DNA of 64,000 bases from Marininema halotolerans (lineage in GTDB: Bacteria; Bacillota; Bacilli; Thermoactinomycetales; DSM-45169): positions 23,543 to 87,542 of the forward strand of contig NZ_FPAA01000012.1 of NCBI RefSeq assembly GCF_900116235.1. Direction: 5' to 3'. Both the position numbers and the translations under genes were made by a program. Positions 42,166-51,149 of the stretch are shown piece by piece (position 1 is the stretch's first letter; every line of letters begins with the position of its first letter). A model generated the notes under the pieces. That model had not been told where the DNA came from. It saw nothing but the letters and a program-made list of their open reading frames with translations, and did no database searches.

Positions 42166-42735
42166 ATGTCTGTGCGATTAGTAATTCTCGGATTGTTAAT
42201 GGAGGGGGAAAAGCACCCCTACGAAATTACGCAGGTGATGAAAGAACGAGTCATGGATCAGTATATTAAGTTACCGAAGGGCTCACTATACTATGCGATT
42301 TCCCAATTAGAGAAGCAAGGTTTTATTGATGAGCTGGAAACCCTAAAGGAAAAAAATCGCCCGGAGAAGACGATTTATCGCATTACCGAATCGGGTCGAG
42401 AAGAGTTTCAACGTTTATTGATCGAGCAGTTCTCCTCCGAGGAAAGGCGATATCATCCTCTTTATGCGGCCCTTGCCTTTGCAAGGCAAGGGGATTCTAC
42501 TCAGATTGCTGAGATGCTAAAAAATCAAATTGAAGGAATCAAGCAAGAAGTTGAAGGGATGGAGAAGGTGTATGAAGATCACATCTCCCAAGTATCCCGG
42601 GTGATCCTTCATATGATGATGGGTATCATTGAAATTGGAAAGGCAGAGATCACGTGGCTTGACCGAATACACAAGGATGCGTTAGCGGGTCGGCTATCTG
42701 AAGTAGGAAAGCCAATTGAAGTAAGTGATGAATAA
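42166..42735 (+). CDS. PadR-family transcriptional regulator
   Basis: 189 residues. An N-terminal winged helix of PadR type (VILGLLMEGEKHPYEITQVM, LPKGSLYYAISQLEKQGFID, KTIYRITESGREEFQRLL) and a C-terminal helical dimerisation part. It most likely represses the upstream efflux gene and itself, releasing DNA when a pump substrate binds. GGTGGGGAGGGG precedes the ATG at rather long distance. Confidence 0.93.
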   Translation: MSVRLVILGLLMEGEKHPYEITQVMKERVMDQYIKLPKGSLYYAISQLEKQGFIDELETLKEKNRPEKTIYRITESGREEFQRLLIEQFSSEERRYHPLYAALAFARQGDSTQIAEMLKNQIEGIKQEVEGMEKVYEDHISQVSRVILHMMMGIIEIGKAEITWLDRIHKDALAGRLSEVGKPIEVSDE

Positions 42736-42736
42736 A

Positions 42737-42770
42737 GGAAAGCCCTGCCGTTTTGAGGCGGGGCTTTCTT
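42737..42770 (+). terminator. Terminator after the padR gene
   Basis: Stem GGAAAGCCC-T-GCC / GGC-G-GGGCTTTCT with loop GTTTTGA. Confidence 0.8.
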
Positions 42771-42889
42771 CGCTTTAGGGGTTAGAGTAAAATGAAAGAG
42801 TACAAGCTTAGGATGAAACACCTTTATAAGGTGATCATGAAACCATAACATTGCGGTCTTTAGTGGGTTGAGAGGGGAAGGTGAAGAAA

Positions 42890-43309
42890 ATGAATATTGC
42901 TTTGATTGCTCATGACAAGAAGAAAGAAGTGATGGTGCGATTTGCTATTGCTTATCAGAGGATTTTAAGAGAACATACGCTCTATGCGACTGGAACGACA
43001 GGGAGTCGCATTCATGAGGCGACGGGCTTATCCATCCATCGTTTTCGTTCAGGTCCACTCGGGGGAGATCAGCAGATCGGTGCCCTCTTGGCTGACAATC
43101 AGATGGACTGTATTTTATTTTTCAGGGATCCATTAACTTCACAGCCCCATGAGCCTGATATTTTAGCATTATTGCGTTTAGCTGATGTACATAATGTTCC
43201 CGTCGCCACCAATCTTGCTGGAGCGGAAGTAATGATTCGTTCGATTGATAAAGGGGGATTCTCTTGGCGGGAAGTGGTACGACAAAAAGAGGAGGAGAAT
43301 CAGGGATGA
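42890..43309 (+). CDS. mgsA: Methylglyoxal synthase
   Basis: Converts dihydroxyacetone phosphate to methylglyoxal and phosphate. 139 residues from ATG 42890 behind GGGGAAGGTG; GTG 42881 is too near the ribosome site. Motifs [31 protein letters not shown] (phosphate and catalytic Asp regions) and [14 protein letters not shown] are all conserved. Overlaps bshB1 by four bases, the same order as in B. subtilis; bacillithiol made by the next genes helps detoxify methylglyoxal. Confidence 0.97.
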   Translation: MNIALIAHDKKKEVMVRFAIAYQRILREHTLYATGTTGSRIHEATGLSIHRFRSGPLGGDQQIGALLADNQMDCILFFRDPLTSQPHEPDILALLRLADVHNVPVATNLAGAEVMIRSIDKGGFSWREVVRQKEEENQG

Positions 43310-44010
43310 AGGGAACGACCATGGATATCTTAGCCTTCGGAGCCCACCCCGATGATGTGGAAATTGGAGCGGGAGGGATCTTGGCGAAACATAGCGCCCT
43401 CGGCAGAACAACGGGGATTTGTGATTTAACCTTTGGGGAACTTTCAACCAATGGCGATATTAAAACAAGAGAAGCAGAAGGAGCGCGTGCTGGAGAAATT
43501 TTGGGATTAACCGCCCGTCATCGGATGGGATTCCCTGATCGAGGATTGACGGGCTCTCAAGAGCAAGTCGATGCAATGGTGAAACTCATTCGTCAATGGA
43601 AACCGAAGGTGGTGTTAGCCCCTTATTGGCAGGATCGCCACCCTGATCATATTGCTTGTAGTCAGATGGTGAAGGAAGCGGTCTTTGATGCTGCCATTCG
43701 TAAAAAAGCTGCCGAAGTAGGGATGGAGCCCCATCGGGTGACCCAGGTTTATTATTATTTTATTAATGATATCTCACAGGCTGATCTGATTGTCGATATC
43801 AGTGAGGTCTACGCTAAAAAAAGAGAAGCGATCCTTGCTTTTGAAAGCCAATTTATTCCGGGGCCGGATCGAGCCGATACGCCTCTTAACCAACCGACCT
43901 ATATCGCTATGGTTGAGGGACGGGATCAGTTGTGGGGACATCAAATTGGAACGAGTCACGGGGAAGGGCTCGTCTCGGCAACGCCGCTCCGAATGGATCA
44001 ACTTGTGTAA
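43306..44010 (+). CDS. bshB1: Bacillithiol synthesis deacetylase BshB1
   Basis: Zn-dependent N-deacetylase removing acetate from GlcNAc-malate, step two of bacillithiol synthesis. 234 residues, LmbE/PIG-L fold with [15 protein letters not shown] (Zn ligands His, Asp, Asp), GEL, GFPDRG, and [15 protein letters not shown] (third ligand). ATG 43306 overlaps the mgsA stop and follows GAGGAGGAG. Followed by bshA, its pathway partner. Confidence 0.96.
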   Translation: MKGTTMDILAFGAHPDDVEIGAGGILAKHSALGRTTGICDLTFGELSTNGDIKTREAEGARAGEILGLTARHRMGFPDRGLTGSQEQVDAMVKLIRQWKPKVVLAPYWQDRHPDHIACSQMVKEAVFDAAIRKKAAEVGMEPHRVTQVYYYFINDISQADLIVDISEVYAKKREAILAFESQFIPGPDRADTPLNQPTYIAMVEGRDQLWGHQIGTSHGEGLVSATPLRMDQLV

Positions 44011-44039
44011 TGGAGAAGAGCAGAAGGAGAGAAGAGACG

Positions 44040-45176
44040 ATGCGAATCGGAATTACGTGCTACCCGAGCCACGGTGGCTCAGGGGTGGTAGCGACAGAAT
44101 TAGGAAAGTTAATGGCAGAACGGGGACATCAAGTTCATTTTGTGACCTATGATATGCCTTTTCGTTTAGGAGGGTTTAACCACAATATTCACTATCATGA
44201 AGTAGAGGCAAATCGCTATGCGGTTTTTCGGTATCCCCCTTATGACTTAGCGTTAGCCAGTCGGATGGCACAAGTGGCTAAACTCCACTCCTTAGATGTG
44301 ATTCATGTTCACTATGCTGTACCCCACGCCATTTGTGCTTATCTTGCGAAGGAGATGTCGGGTCATGCTTTTAAAGTGGTGACGACCCTTCATGGAACGG
44401 ATATTACGGTGTTAGGGGAGGATCCATCGTTACGCGATATCATTTGTTTTGGGATTCGTCAAAGTGATGCGGTGACGGCGGTATCAAATGATCTCATTCG
44501 CCAAACTAACGAATTACTTTGTGTAGATAAGCCCCTAGAGCGAATCTATAATTTTGTGGATCAACGGATCTATTCTCCGCAAGATGTGCAGGAGGTTCGG
44601 CAACAATATGCGAACCCGGATGAAAAAATCTTGCTACATATTTCTAACTTCCGTGCGGTAAAACGGGTGCCGGATATTATCCGCATTCTGGATCGTGTTC
44701 AGCGCCATATTCCAACGAAGCTACTCTTGGTAGGGGAAGGACCGGATTTATCAAGAGCAGCGGATATGGCGCAAGAACGAGGCTTAATGGATCGTGTCAT
44801 CTTTTTAGGTAAACAAGATGAAGTGGCAAAGTTAATCTCATTGGCAGACTTACTGATTCTTCCTTCCTCGAAAGAAAGCTTTGGTTTGGTTGCATTAGAG
44901 GCGATGGCTTGTGGGGTGCCTACTGTGGGATCCAATGCGGGGGGGATTCCTGAAGTGGTTGCGGATGGTGAAACTGGATTTCTTTCCAATGTGGGAGATG
45001 TAGACGCGATGGCGGATCATGCGATTCGGTTGTTGACGGATTCGGAGTTATATCAGACCTTTTCGGAAAATGGACGCGCACGTGCCCGCGAGCATTTTTG
45101 TGCGGAGAAAATTGCGAATCAATATGAAGACCTCTACAGGCGGGTGATTGCAGGTGAAACGAGGGCGGGGGTATGA
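44040..45176 (+). CDS. bshA: N-acetylglucosaminyl-malate synthase BshA
   Basis: GT4 transferase joining UDP-GlcNAc and L-malate, first step of bacillithiol synthesis. 378 residues from ATG 44040 behind AAGGAGAG. Motifs: ITCYPSHGGSGVVATELG at the N-terminus, VIHVHYAVPHA, TTLHGTDITVLG, HISNFRAVKR, and the E-x7-E motif KESFGLVALEAMACGVPTVG. Overlaps cca by four bases. Confidence 0.96.
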   Translation: MRIGITCYPSHGGSGVVATELGKLMAERGHQVHFVTYDMPFRLGGFNHNIHYHEVEANRYAVFRYPPYDLALASRMAQVAKLHSLDVIHVHYAVPHAICAYLAKEMSGHAFKVVTTLHGTDITVLGEDPSLRDIICFGIRQSDAVTAVSNDLIRQTNELLCVDKPLERIYNFVDQRIYSPQDVQEVRQQYANPDEKILLHISNFRAVKRVPDIIRILDRVQRHIPTKLLLVGEGPDLSRAADMAQERGLMDRVIFLGKQDEVAKLISLADLLILPSSKESFGLVALEAMACGVPTVGSNAGGIPEVVADGETGFLSNVGDVDAMADHAIRLLTDSELYQTFSENGRARAREHFCAEKIANQYEDLYRRVIAGETRAGV

Positions 45177-46405
45177 ACCCCGCCCTCGTGTACGCCCATG
45201 AGGTATTGGAAAGACTGGAACAGGCAGGTTTTCAGGCTTATCTCGTAGGGGGGTGTGTCCGTGATCGGTTGATGGGACGAGAGCCTGCGGATTATGATGT
45301 TGCGACGGACGCCCTACCCGAAGAAGTTCAACAAGTCTTTCCAAAGACTGCCCCAACAGGCATTCAGCATGGCACCGTTGGTGTCCTTCATCCAGGATTG
45401 ATGACCGAGGTCACAACGTTTCGTAAGGAGTCGACGTATTCCGATCAGCGTCGTCCGGATGAGGTCACCTTTGTTACGAGTCTTGAAGAGGATCTTTCAC
45501 GACGGGATTTTACAGTGAATGCGATGGCTGAGGATCGTAAAGGCCGTCTATATGATCCATTTGGAGGGCAAGAGGATCTAGCGCGCAGGCGGATCAGAGC
45601 GGTGGGGCAGGCTGTGGATCGATTCAAGGAAGATTCTCTACGCATGGTAAGAGGAATTCGTTTTGCTGCCCAATTGGGTTTTGTACTGGATAAAGAGACG
45701 GAAGCGGCCTTTGAGTTAGCAAAGATGGACTTAACCATCCTTGCAGTAGAACGGGTGGCGATGGAGATGAGAAAGTTGTTTCGATCGGCTTCGCCTTCCC
45801 GGGGGTTAACCTACGTATGGCAACATGAACTCGTACACTTTCTCCCCCCTTTCATCCAATGGGAAGGCGTTTCGAAGGCGCCTGACGTTCCTTTATCCCT
45901 GTTGGATAGCTTAGCTGGTGTGGAGGCGAGATGGGCAGGTTTTCTCATGAGTTGTGGCGTGGATCAAGACCGCCTGATCCCGTGTCTCCGCAGTTTTCGC
46001 CTTTCAAAAAAGGAAGTCACTGCCATTGCTACGGTGTTCCAGCTCGCCCTTGCAACAAAAACTTGGCAGGAGGAACGAAGGGTGAAAACGGCAATCCTTC
46101 TCCATGGATGGGACTTGGTTCAACAAGGAATCGAACTGGCAGGAGGGATGGAAGGGCGATCCTTCACGGAAAGGGAAGAACAAAAACAGCAGATTCAGAG
46201 TTGGTACGATGAAATGCCTGTTCTCTCGGCTACGGATCTGGTTATTGATGGACGTGAACTTCTACAGGCTACCGATAAAGCACCAGGATCTTGGTTAGGT
46301 GAAGCGCTTCATCACTTACTCCATCAGACAGCACTTGGTGATCTTCCCAATGAAAAAGAAAGGTTGATTGAAGAGGGGTGTCGGTTTGGGAAAAAACTTA
46401 CGTGA
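45173..46405 (+). CDS. cca: CCA-adding tRNA nucleotidyltransferase
   Basis: Adds or repairs the 3' CCA end of tRNAs. 410 residues. Class II signature at the N-terminus: AYLVGGCVRDRLMGREPADYDVAT (nucleotidyl-transfer Asp pair), then VTTFRKES and RRDFTVNAMA, DPFGGQEDL, and EDSLRMVRGIRFAAQL. ATG overlaps the bshA stop. Overlaps birA; the order bshA-cca-birA is that of B. subtilis. Confidence 0.97.
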   Translation: MNPALVYAHEVLERLEQAGFQAYLVGGCVRDRLMGREPADYDVATDALPEEVQQVFPKTAPTGIQHGTVGVLHPGLMTEVTTFRKESTYSDQRRPDEVTFVTSLEEDLSRRDFTVNAMAEDRKGRLYDPFGGQEDLARRRIRAVGQAVDRFKEDSLRMVRGIRFAAQLGFVLDKETEAAFELAKMDLTILAVERVAMEMRKLFRSASPSRGLTYVWQHELVHFLPPFIQWEGVSKAPDVPLSLLDSLAGVEARWAGFLMSCGVDQDRLIPCLRSFRLSKKEVTAIATVFQLALATKTWQEERRVKTAILLHGWDLVQQGIELAGGMEGRSFTEREEQKQQIQSWYDEMPVLSATDLVIDGRELLQATDKAPGSWLGEALHHLLHQTALGDLPNEKERLIEEGCRFGKKLT

Positions 46406-47360
46406 ACCGCTGTTAAAGCTGCTCATTGAGCAGAAAGAAGGATATATTTCCGGGGAAGAGATTAGCCAACGATTGATTTGTAGTCGTACAGCAATCTGGA
46501 AACATATTAATGAATTGCGTAGTGAAGGGTATCAAATTGAAGCCAAGCCAAAGGCGGGTTACCGGCTTGTGTATCGTCCGGATCGGGTAGCGCCGGAGGA
46601 ATTAATCCCGCATCTTTCTACAACATCGATCGGGCGAGCGGTTCGTTATCAACGAAGTGTTCCTTCTACGCAATCCCTCGCCCATGAATGGGCGAAAGAA
46701 GGTGCGCAGGAAGGATCCCTCTATCTGACGGAAGAGCAAACGGCGGGGCGCGGACGCATGGGACGGATCTGGCATTCACCTACCCACTCAGGGATTTGGA
46801 TGAGCCTGATTTTACGTCCCCCGATCCCGCTAAATCAATCCCCCCAGTTGACGTTGCTTACTTCGGTTGCTATTACACGCGCGTTAAGGAAACAGACAAA
46901 CCTTCCAATCCAAATTAAATGGCCCAATGATCTTTTGATTCACGGGAAAAAGGTTTGTGGAATTTTGACCGAATTACGAGGAGAGCAAGATCAGGTTCAT
47001 TATGTGGTGCAAGGGATTGGAATTAATGTCAATGCTACAGAAAGTGTCTGGCCAGAAGAGCTGCGTCCAATTGCTACCTCCCTAGCGATTGAAGGAGGTC
47101 GAACCTTTTCCCGGCCAGAGCTGATCGGCGCGATTTGTGGCGAATTGGAAACCCTATATGATGGGTATCTTAGTTATGGATTTACACCGATCCGTATTTT
47201 ATGGGAAGAATATGCTGGGATGCTTGGGCAGGAAGTGACGGCACGAACGGGTCAAGGATCTGTCAAAGGGATTGCGAAGGGATTGGCGGAGACTGGGGCT
47301 CTCCTGCTCGAGACCCATACCGGTGTTCAGACAATTTTTTCCTCAGATATTGAATGGTAG
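46386..47360 (+). CDS. birA: Biotin-[acetyl-CoA-carboxylase] ligase / biotin repressor
   Basis: Bifunctional BirA: an N-terminal winged helix (KEGYISGEEISQRLICSRTA, WKHINELRSEGYQIEAKP) that binds bio operators, and a catalytic domain with QTAGRGRMGRIW (biotinyl-AMP loop), KWPNDLLIHGKKVCGILTEL and VQGIGINVN, plus the C-terminal SH3-like part. 324 residues from TTG 46386, which follows GAGGGGTG; this start lies inside the end of cca. Another TTG at 46368 is possible. Confidence 0.95.
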   Translation: MGKNLREPLLKLLIEQKEGYISGEEISQRLICSRTAIWKHINELRSEGYQIEAKPKAGYRLVYRPDRVAPEELIPHLSTTSIGRAVRYQRSVPSTQSLAHEWAKEGAQEGSLYLTEEQTAGRGRMGRIWHSPTHSGIWMSLILRPPIPLNQSPQLTLLTSVAITRALRKQTNLPIQIKWPNDLLIHGKKVCGILTELRGEQDQVHYVVQGIGINVNATESVWPEELRPIATSLAIEGGRTFSRPELIGAICGELETLYDGYLSYGFTPIRILWEEYAGMLGQEVTARTGQGSVKGIAKGLAETGALLLETHTGVQTIFSSDIEW

Positions 47361-47464
47361 GCTTAATTGTTTGTTGCAGGCGGTGTTCCTTTCACCATGG
47401 TTAAATCTTGGTAAGGGAACATAACTCCTACCATTGTTATTTTGGTGAATTTGGTTTACCCTAG

Positions 47465-47515
47465 GGTTGGGAGCGGCGACATCCATTTGGAGTCACACGG
47501 TACCCGACCTTTTTT
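47465..47515 (+). terminator. Terminator after birA
   Basis: Arms GGTTGGG (47465-47471) and CCCGACC (47503-47509) around a partly structured loop, followed by a run of T. It begins about 100 bases after the stop. Confidence 0.6.
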
Positions 47516-47700
47516 ATAGTAGTTTGTTGATTGCCTTTATACTTTTCATGTGTATTTCTGCTCTAAGCCTTCGGGACGGAGACAGAGGAACCGGACTAAA
47601 CATCGACCGGCGCCTTACCCATCTGTGTCTACGGAGGGTAGGCGTTTTATTGTTTCTTCTTGATCCTTTGGCTTTGGAGCAATCCAAAGGAGGCCATAAA
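47516..47700 (+). promoter_or_regulatory. panB leader with attenuator-like hairpin
   Basis: No gene seen. TATACT at 47548 region is a possible -10 with a poor -35. CCGG (47591-47594) can pair with CCGG (47607-47610). A stem CGCC-TACCC/GGGTA-GGCG (47611-47644) followed by TTTTATTG looks like a terminator 45 bases before the panB ribosome site. A pan RNA motif is known upstream of panB in some Firmicutes; I cannot confirm that this is one. Confidence 0.45.
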
Positions 47701-48564
47701 ATGGCACGAGAGAAAATGGTGACGGTAAATACCCTGCGCAAGATGAAGAAGGAGTCTGAAGCGATCACGATGGTCACCGCCTACGATTACCCCTCTGCAA
47801 AGTTGTCGGAAGAGGCGGAGGTCGAGATGATCCTAGTGGGTGATTCTCTAGGGATGGTGGTCTTGGGCTATGATTCGACGGTACCGGTTACCCTAAGTGA
47901 TATGCTTCACCACACGAAAGCGGTTACGCGCGGTGCAAAAAAAGCATTGGTTGTGACGGATCTCCCATTTTTACATGCGCATTTATCAAAGGATGAAGTA
48001 TTGCGTGCGGCGGGTCAGCTTTTGCAAGAAGGCGGCGCTCGGGCTGTGAAAATGGAAGGCGGGAGCGAGATCCTTCCGTCGGTGAGGGCCTGTGTACAAG
48101 CAGGAATACCTGTTATGGGTCATTTAGGCCTGACTCCCCAATCCGTGCACCAATTGGGAGGATACCGTATTCAAGGGCGCGAGATTGAGACTGCGAAAAA
48201 ACTAATGGAGGACGCAAAGCAATTAGAAGAAGCGGGTGCCTTTAGTTTGGTATTAGAATGTGTCCCTGAGGAATTAGCCAAAAGGATTACCGAATCGATT
48301 CAAATTCCAGTGATTGGAATCGGAGCGGGTCGATATTGTGATGGCCAAGTATTGGTTTATCATGATCTTCTGCAATATGGTAGTGATGTAAATCCTTCTT
48401 TTGCGAAGAGCTATGCCTCTGTTGGAGAGGCAACACGACAAGGGATTCAGTCGTATGTAGAAGAAGTAAAAGCGGGGATTTTTCCAGGAGAAGATCATGT
48501 TTTTCATATGAAGGATGAGATATTAAATGAATTATACGGAGGCCAAGGAGAGGGTAGCAAATGA
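47701..48564 (+). CDS. panB: 3-methyl-2-oxobutanoate hydroxymethyltransferase
   Basis: First step of pantothenate synthesis: transfers a hydroxymethyl group from methylene-THF to ketoisovalerate. ATG 47701 with AAAGGAGG upstream gives 287 residues. Motifs: MVTAYDYPSAKLSEEA, LVGDSLGMVVLGYDST, MLHHTKAVTRG, VKMEGG, VMGHLGLTPQSVHQLGGY and IGIGAGRYCDGQVLV. Overlaps panC by four bases. Confidence 0.97.
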   Translation: MAREKMVTVNTLRKMKKESEAITMVTAYDYPSAKLSEEAEVEMILVGDSLGMVVLGYDSTVPVTLSDMLHHTKAVTRGAKKALVVTDLPFLHAHLSKDEVLRAAGQLLQEGGARAVKMEGGSEILPSVRACVQAGIPVMGHLGLTPQSVHQLGGYRIQGREIETAKKLMEDAKQLEEAGAFSLVLECVPEELAKRITESIQIPVIGIGAGRYCDGQVLVYHDLLQYGSDVNPSFAKSYASVGEATRQGIQSYVEEVKAGIFPGEDHVFHMKDEILNELYGGQGEGSK

Positions 48565-49430
48565 GAATAATTGAAACCATTGATGAGGTACGTCAAGCCC
48601 TTTCAACATCAAAGGGGACGATTGGCGTTGTACCGACAATGGGCTATTTGCACCCGGGCCATGTCAGTTTAATTGAACGCGCACGGCAAGCGTGTGATTG
48701 TGTAGTGGTTACGATCTTTGTGAACCCTTTACAGTTTGGGCCCAATGAGGATTACGATCGTTATCCCCGAGACTTAAAGCGGGATGCGCAATTAGCAGAA
48801 CAGGCGGGTGCCGATTTTTTATTTACCCCTTCAGTGGAGGAGATGTATCCGCGCCCGAACCAGGTGGGGTTAACGGTAAGGGGTTTATCTGATAAGCTGT
48901 GTGGCGCGTCGCGTCCTGGACACTTTGATGGCGTGGCTACGGTGGTAACAAAACTGTTTCATATCATACAGCCAAGCCATGCTTATTTTGGACAAAAGGA
49001 TGCTCAACAGTTAGCCATTATCCAGTGTATGGTCGAGGATTTAAACTTACCAATTTCAATCGTCCCTTGTCCAACCTTACGCGAAGCAGATGGCCTTGCC
49101 ATGAGCTCACGCAATGTGTATTTGTCTGAGGAAGAACGCAAACAAGCACCGATTTTATACCAATCCCTATTGGATGTGACGAAGGCACTGGATCAGGGAG
49201 CCTTCTCCCATGCTAGTGAAGTTGTGAATTCCATCCACGAGATGTTCAAACAAGCCCCTCTGGGTGACATCGATTATGTAGAGGCATTCACTTATCCTGA
49301 TTTGCAACCCATTGAAAACCTGTCGGACCAACCGATCATTATCGCATTAGCGGTGCGCTTTGGTAAAACGAGGCTGATTGATAATGTAATCTGGTCAAGG
49401 AAGGAGGAATCACCATGTTTCGAACAATGA
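48561..49430 (+). CDS. panC: Pantothenate synthetase (pantoate-beta-alanine ligase)
   Basis: ATP-dependent joining of pantoate and beta-alanine. 289 residues. HIGH-like motif in [19 protein letters not shown], then [48 protein letters not shown] and [10 protein letters not shown], which holds the KMSKS-like loop. ATG 48561 follows CAAGGAGAGGG and overlaps the panB stop; panD overlaps its end by 16 bases. Confidence 0.97.
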   Translation: MRIIETIDEVRQALSTSKGTIGVVPTMGYLHPGHVSLIERARQACDCVVVTIFVNPLQFGPNEDYDRYPRDLKRDAQLAEQAGADFLFTPSVEEMYPRPNQVGLTVRGLSDKLCGASRPGHFDGVATVVTKLFHIIQPSHAYFGQKDAQQLAIIQCMVEDLNLPISIVPCPTLREADGLAMSSRNVYLSEEERKQAPILYQSLLDVTKALDQGAFSHASEVVNSIHEMFKQAPLGDIDYVEAFTYPDLQPIENLSDQPIIIALAVRFGKTRLIDNVIWSRKEESPCFEQ

Positions 49431-49798
49431 TGAAAGCGAAACTCCATCGTGCAACCGTAACAGAAGCCAATCTCAATTATGTCGGTAGTGTAACGATTGA
49501 TGAAGATATTCTTGACCGTGTTGATATCTTACCCAATGAAAAGGTTCAGATTGTAAATAATAATAATGGTGCCCGCTTAGAGACCTATGTGATCCCAGGT
49601 CCACGCGGAAGCGGTGTTCTCTGTTTAAATGGCGCAGCGGCTCGCTTGGTTCAGCCTGGTGATACCGTAATCGTGATTGCTTATGGCATGATGGATGAAG
49701 AAACGGCTCGTACCTATCGCCCGAAAGTCGCCCTGATGGGGGATCATAACGAAATTATTGAGATGATCGGTGAAGAGGTACATGGTACGGTAGTTTAA
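49415..49798 (+). CDS. panD: Aspartate 1-decarboxylase (pyruvoyl type)
   Basis: Makes beta-alanine for PanC. 127 residues, made as a proenzyme that cleaves itself at Gly-Ser in [12 protein letters not shown] to form the pyruvoyl group. [14 protein letters not shown] and [30 protein letters not shown] are conserved. ATG 49415 follows AAGGAGGAATCACC. The panBCD operon ends with a strong terminator. Confidence 0.97.
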   Translation: MFRTMMKAKLHRATVTEANLNYVGSVTIDEDILDRVDILPNEKVQIVNNNNGARLETYVIPGPRGSGVLCLNGAAARLVQPGDTVIVIAYGMMDEETARTYRPKVALMGDHNEIIEMIGEEVHGTVV

Positions 49799-49808
49799 TG
49801 GCATGGAT

Positions 49809-49849
49809 AAAAAAGCCGTGGGTCTAACAAAGATCCACGGCTTTTTTAA
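49809..49849 (+). terminator. Terminator after panD
   Basis: Arms AAAAAAGCCGTGG and CCACGGCTTTTTT around a loop with a further short pairing. Confidence 0.93.
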
Positions 49850-49891
49850 TAGCTTCTTAATTTGATATTTAATTCATACTTCAGGGTTTAA
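49847..49891. repeat. Direct repeat, left copy (about 45 bp)
   Basis: Starts TAATAGCTTCTTAATTTGA and ends CAGGGTTTAAA. A copy with few differences lies at 50794-50838. The pair flanks the VOC gene and the transposase remnant. The left copy joins directly to the panD terminator T's. Confidence 0.75.
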
Positions 49892-50093
49892 ATGGAGCAT
49901 TGACCGATTTTACCGCCAAACCAGGAATAAAATGAAAAGGGCAGGTTTGTTGAAGACTCAGTTTCGAGATATGGGTCTAATATTGGATTTTTATAAAGGT
50001 TTCTGGAGTAGTAATCCAGAAGTTATTCTATATAGGGAAAGTTTGAGGAGTAACGAGAAAACTAAAATTCAAAATACCAATGGAGGTGTAGAA

Positions 50094-50444
50094 TTGAAAG
50101 TCAAGCGAATTGTTGCAAATATTGAAACGCAGGACACTTCCAAAGCAAAACACTTTTACGAGAAAATACTAGGACTTGATCAATTAATGGACCATGGATT
50201 TATTGCAACCTATGGATCTAATGAGAAAATGGCCACTCAAATCAGTTTTTTATCTGAGGGAGGATCAGGCACACCAGTACCTGATTTGTCAATTGAAGTT
50301 GATAACCTAGACGAAGTTCTTACTCGTATAAAAGATACTGGAGTTCCAATTGTATATGGACCAACTACAGAACCTTGGGGGGTTCGGCGTTTTTATGTTA
50401 GAGATCCTTTTGGGAAACTAGTCAATATTTTAAGTCATTTATAA
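50094..50444 (+). CDS. VOC-superfamily protein (glyoxalase/bleomycin resistance type)
   Basis: A 116-residue single VOC domain: VKRIVANIETQDTSKAKHFY, EKILGLDQ, then PDLSIEVDNLDEVLTRIKDT and the final WGVRRFYVRDPFGKLVNIL. Metal-dependent members bind small molecules or act as dioxygenases, isomerases or resistance proteins; the substrate is unknown. TTG 50094 with GGAGGTG five bases upstream is the best start; the frame is open back to 49932 but those residues do not fit the domain. The gene sits between two direct repeats beside a dead transposase and may be acquired. Confidence 0.82.
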   Translation: MKVKRIVANIETQDTSKAKHFYEKILGLDQLMDHGFIATYGSNEKMATQISFLSEGGSGTPVPDLSIEVDNLDEVLTRIKDTGVPIVYGPTTEPWGVRRFYVRDPFGKLVNILSHL

Positions 50445-50476
50445 ATTAATGGGTCAATCCAGAAATCAGTGCTTGA

Positions 50477-50710
50477 CTAACGAGTAACCCAATGGCCCCT
50501 GTTGCATTCGACCAAGATCCCCTGAACGTTACGATCTCGATTAGGAGTAAAATAACGTCTCCGCTGACAGGCTTTCATCTTATTATTCCTTCCCACTACG
50601 ACAGCATTGGTCAGCGGCACTGATGGTAATGGGTGATCTCTTGCTTCCAGTTTTCCATGGTTTTCAAACATTGATCAACGGCAGGGTGTTGAATGCTCTT
50701 CTTCCAGGGG
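50477..50710 (-). pseudogene. Transposase C-terminal remnant, frameshifted (ISL3-like)
   Basis: On the minus strand one frame reads DQCLKTMENWKQEITHYHQC and stops, and the next frame goes on with PLTNAVVVGRNNKMKACQRR, then YFTPNRD...GILVECN. The order TMENWKxEI...YH...PLTNAxVEGRNNxxK...ILxECN is what I recall of the C-terminal end of ISL3-type transposases. The break in frame and the missing N-terminal part show that it is dead. No intact insertion element is left. Confidence 0.6.
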
Positions 50711-50756
50711 TAGAATCAGCAACTGTGTTACCAAACATAATTTTACTGAATAATGG

Positions 50757-50816
50757 AAATATCAATTAAGAAGCTATCTGCGGGTTATGATCAGATAGCT
50801 TCTTAATTGATATTTA
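50757..50816. repeat. 60-bp near palindrome (23-bp perfect inverted repeat)
   Basis: Arms 50757-50779 and 50794-50816 are perfectly complementary with a 14-base loop. The right arm contains the start of the direct repeat shared with 49847-49891. There is no T tract. It may be an element end, a small palindromic mobile unit or a bidirectional terminator. Confidence 0.8.
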
Positions 50817-50838
50817 ACTCATACTTTAGGGTTTAAAA
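50794..50838. repeat. Direct repeat, right copy
   Basis: Copy of the repeat at 49847-49891, with the same core TAGCTTCTTAATT and the same end AGGGTTTAAA. Confidence 0.75.
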
Positions 50839-51149
50839 GATAGAGAAATCAGGTTGTCTGAATGGATTATCCCAAGCGTTTTCGATTCCAGTCTTTTCTT
50901 GAATGTAATTTTTAACCTTGTTAATTTCCACTTATCTTTATAAGAAAATCATTAATATAAACGAATCAATTCTTTTTTAGGAAGGCATGTTTTTTATTAT
51001 TCGGGCAAATTACGTTTAGTGACACGGTTGCTGGTTCTACTCCAAGGAGAGACATCAACATATTTCAAACAAGTCTGCTAGGCAAACCGAAAATCTAAAT
51101 GAGTAAGGAAACAAAGGAAAATCAAAGGGTTCTTTGCTCATTTGGATGA
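50839..51149. other. Intergenic region without a gene
   Basis: AT-rich, no convincing frame. At 51098-51145 an imperfect inverted repeat (ATGAGTAAGGAA against TTCTTTGCTCAT) could serve as the terminator of the minus-strand repeat-protein gene that ends at 51150. Confidence 0.35.

Noticed and set aside
49847..50838. Composite transposon
   Set aside because: The flanking repeats are only about 45 bp and diverged, and the only transposase piece is short and frameshifted.
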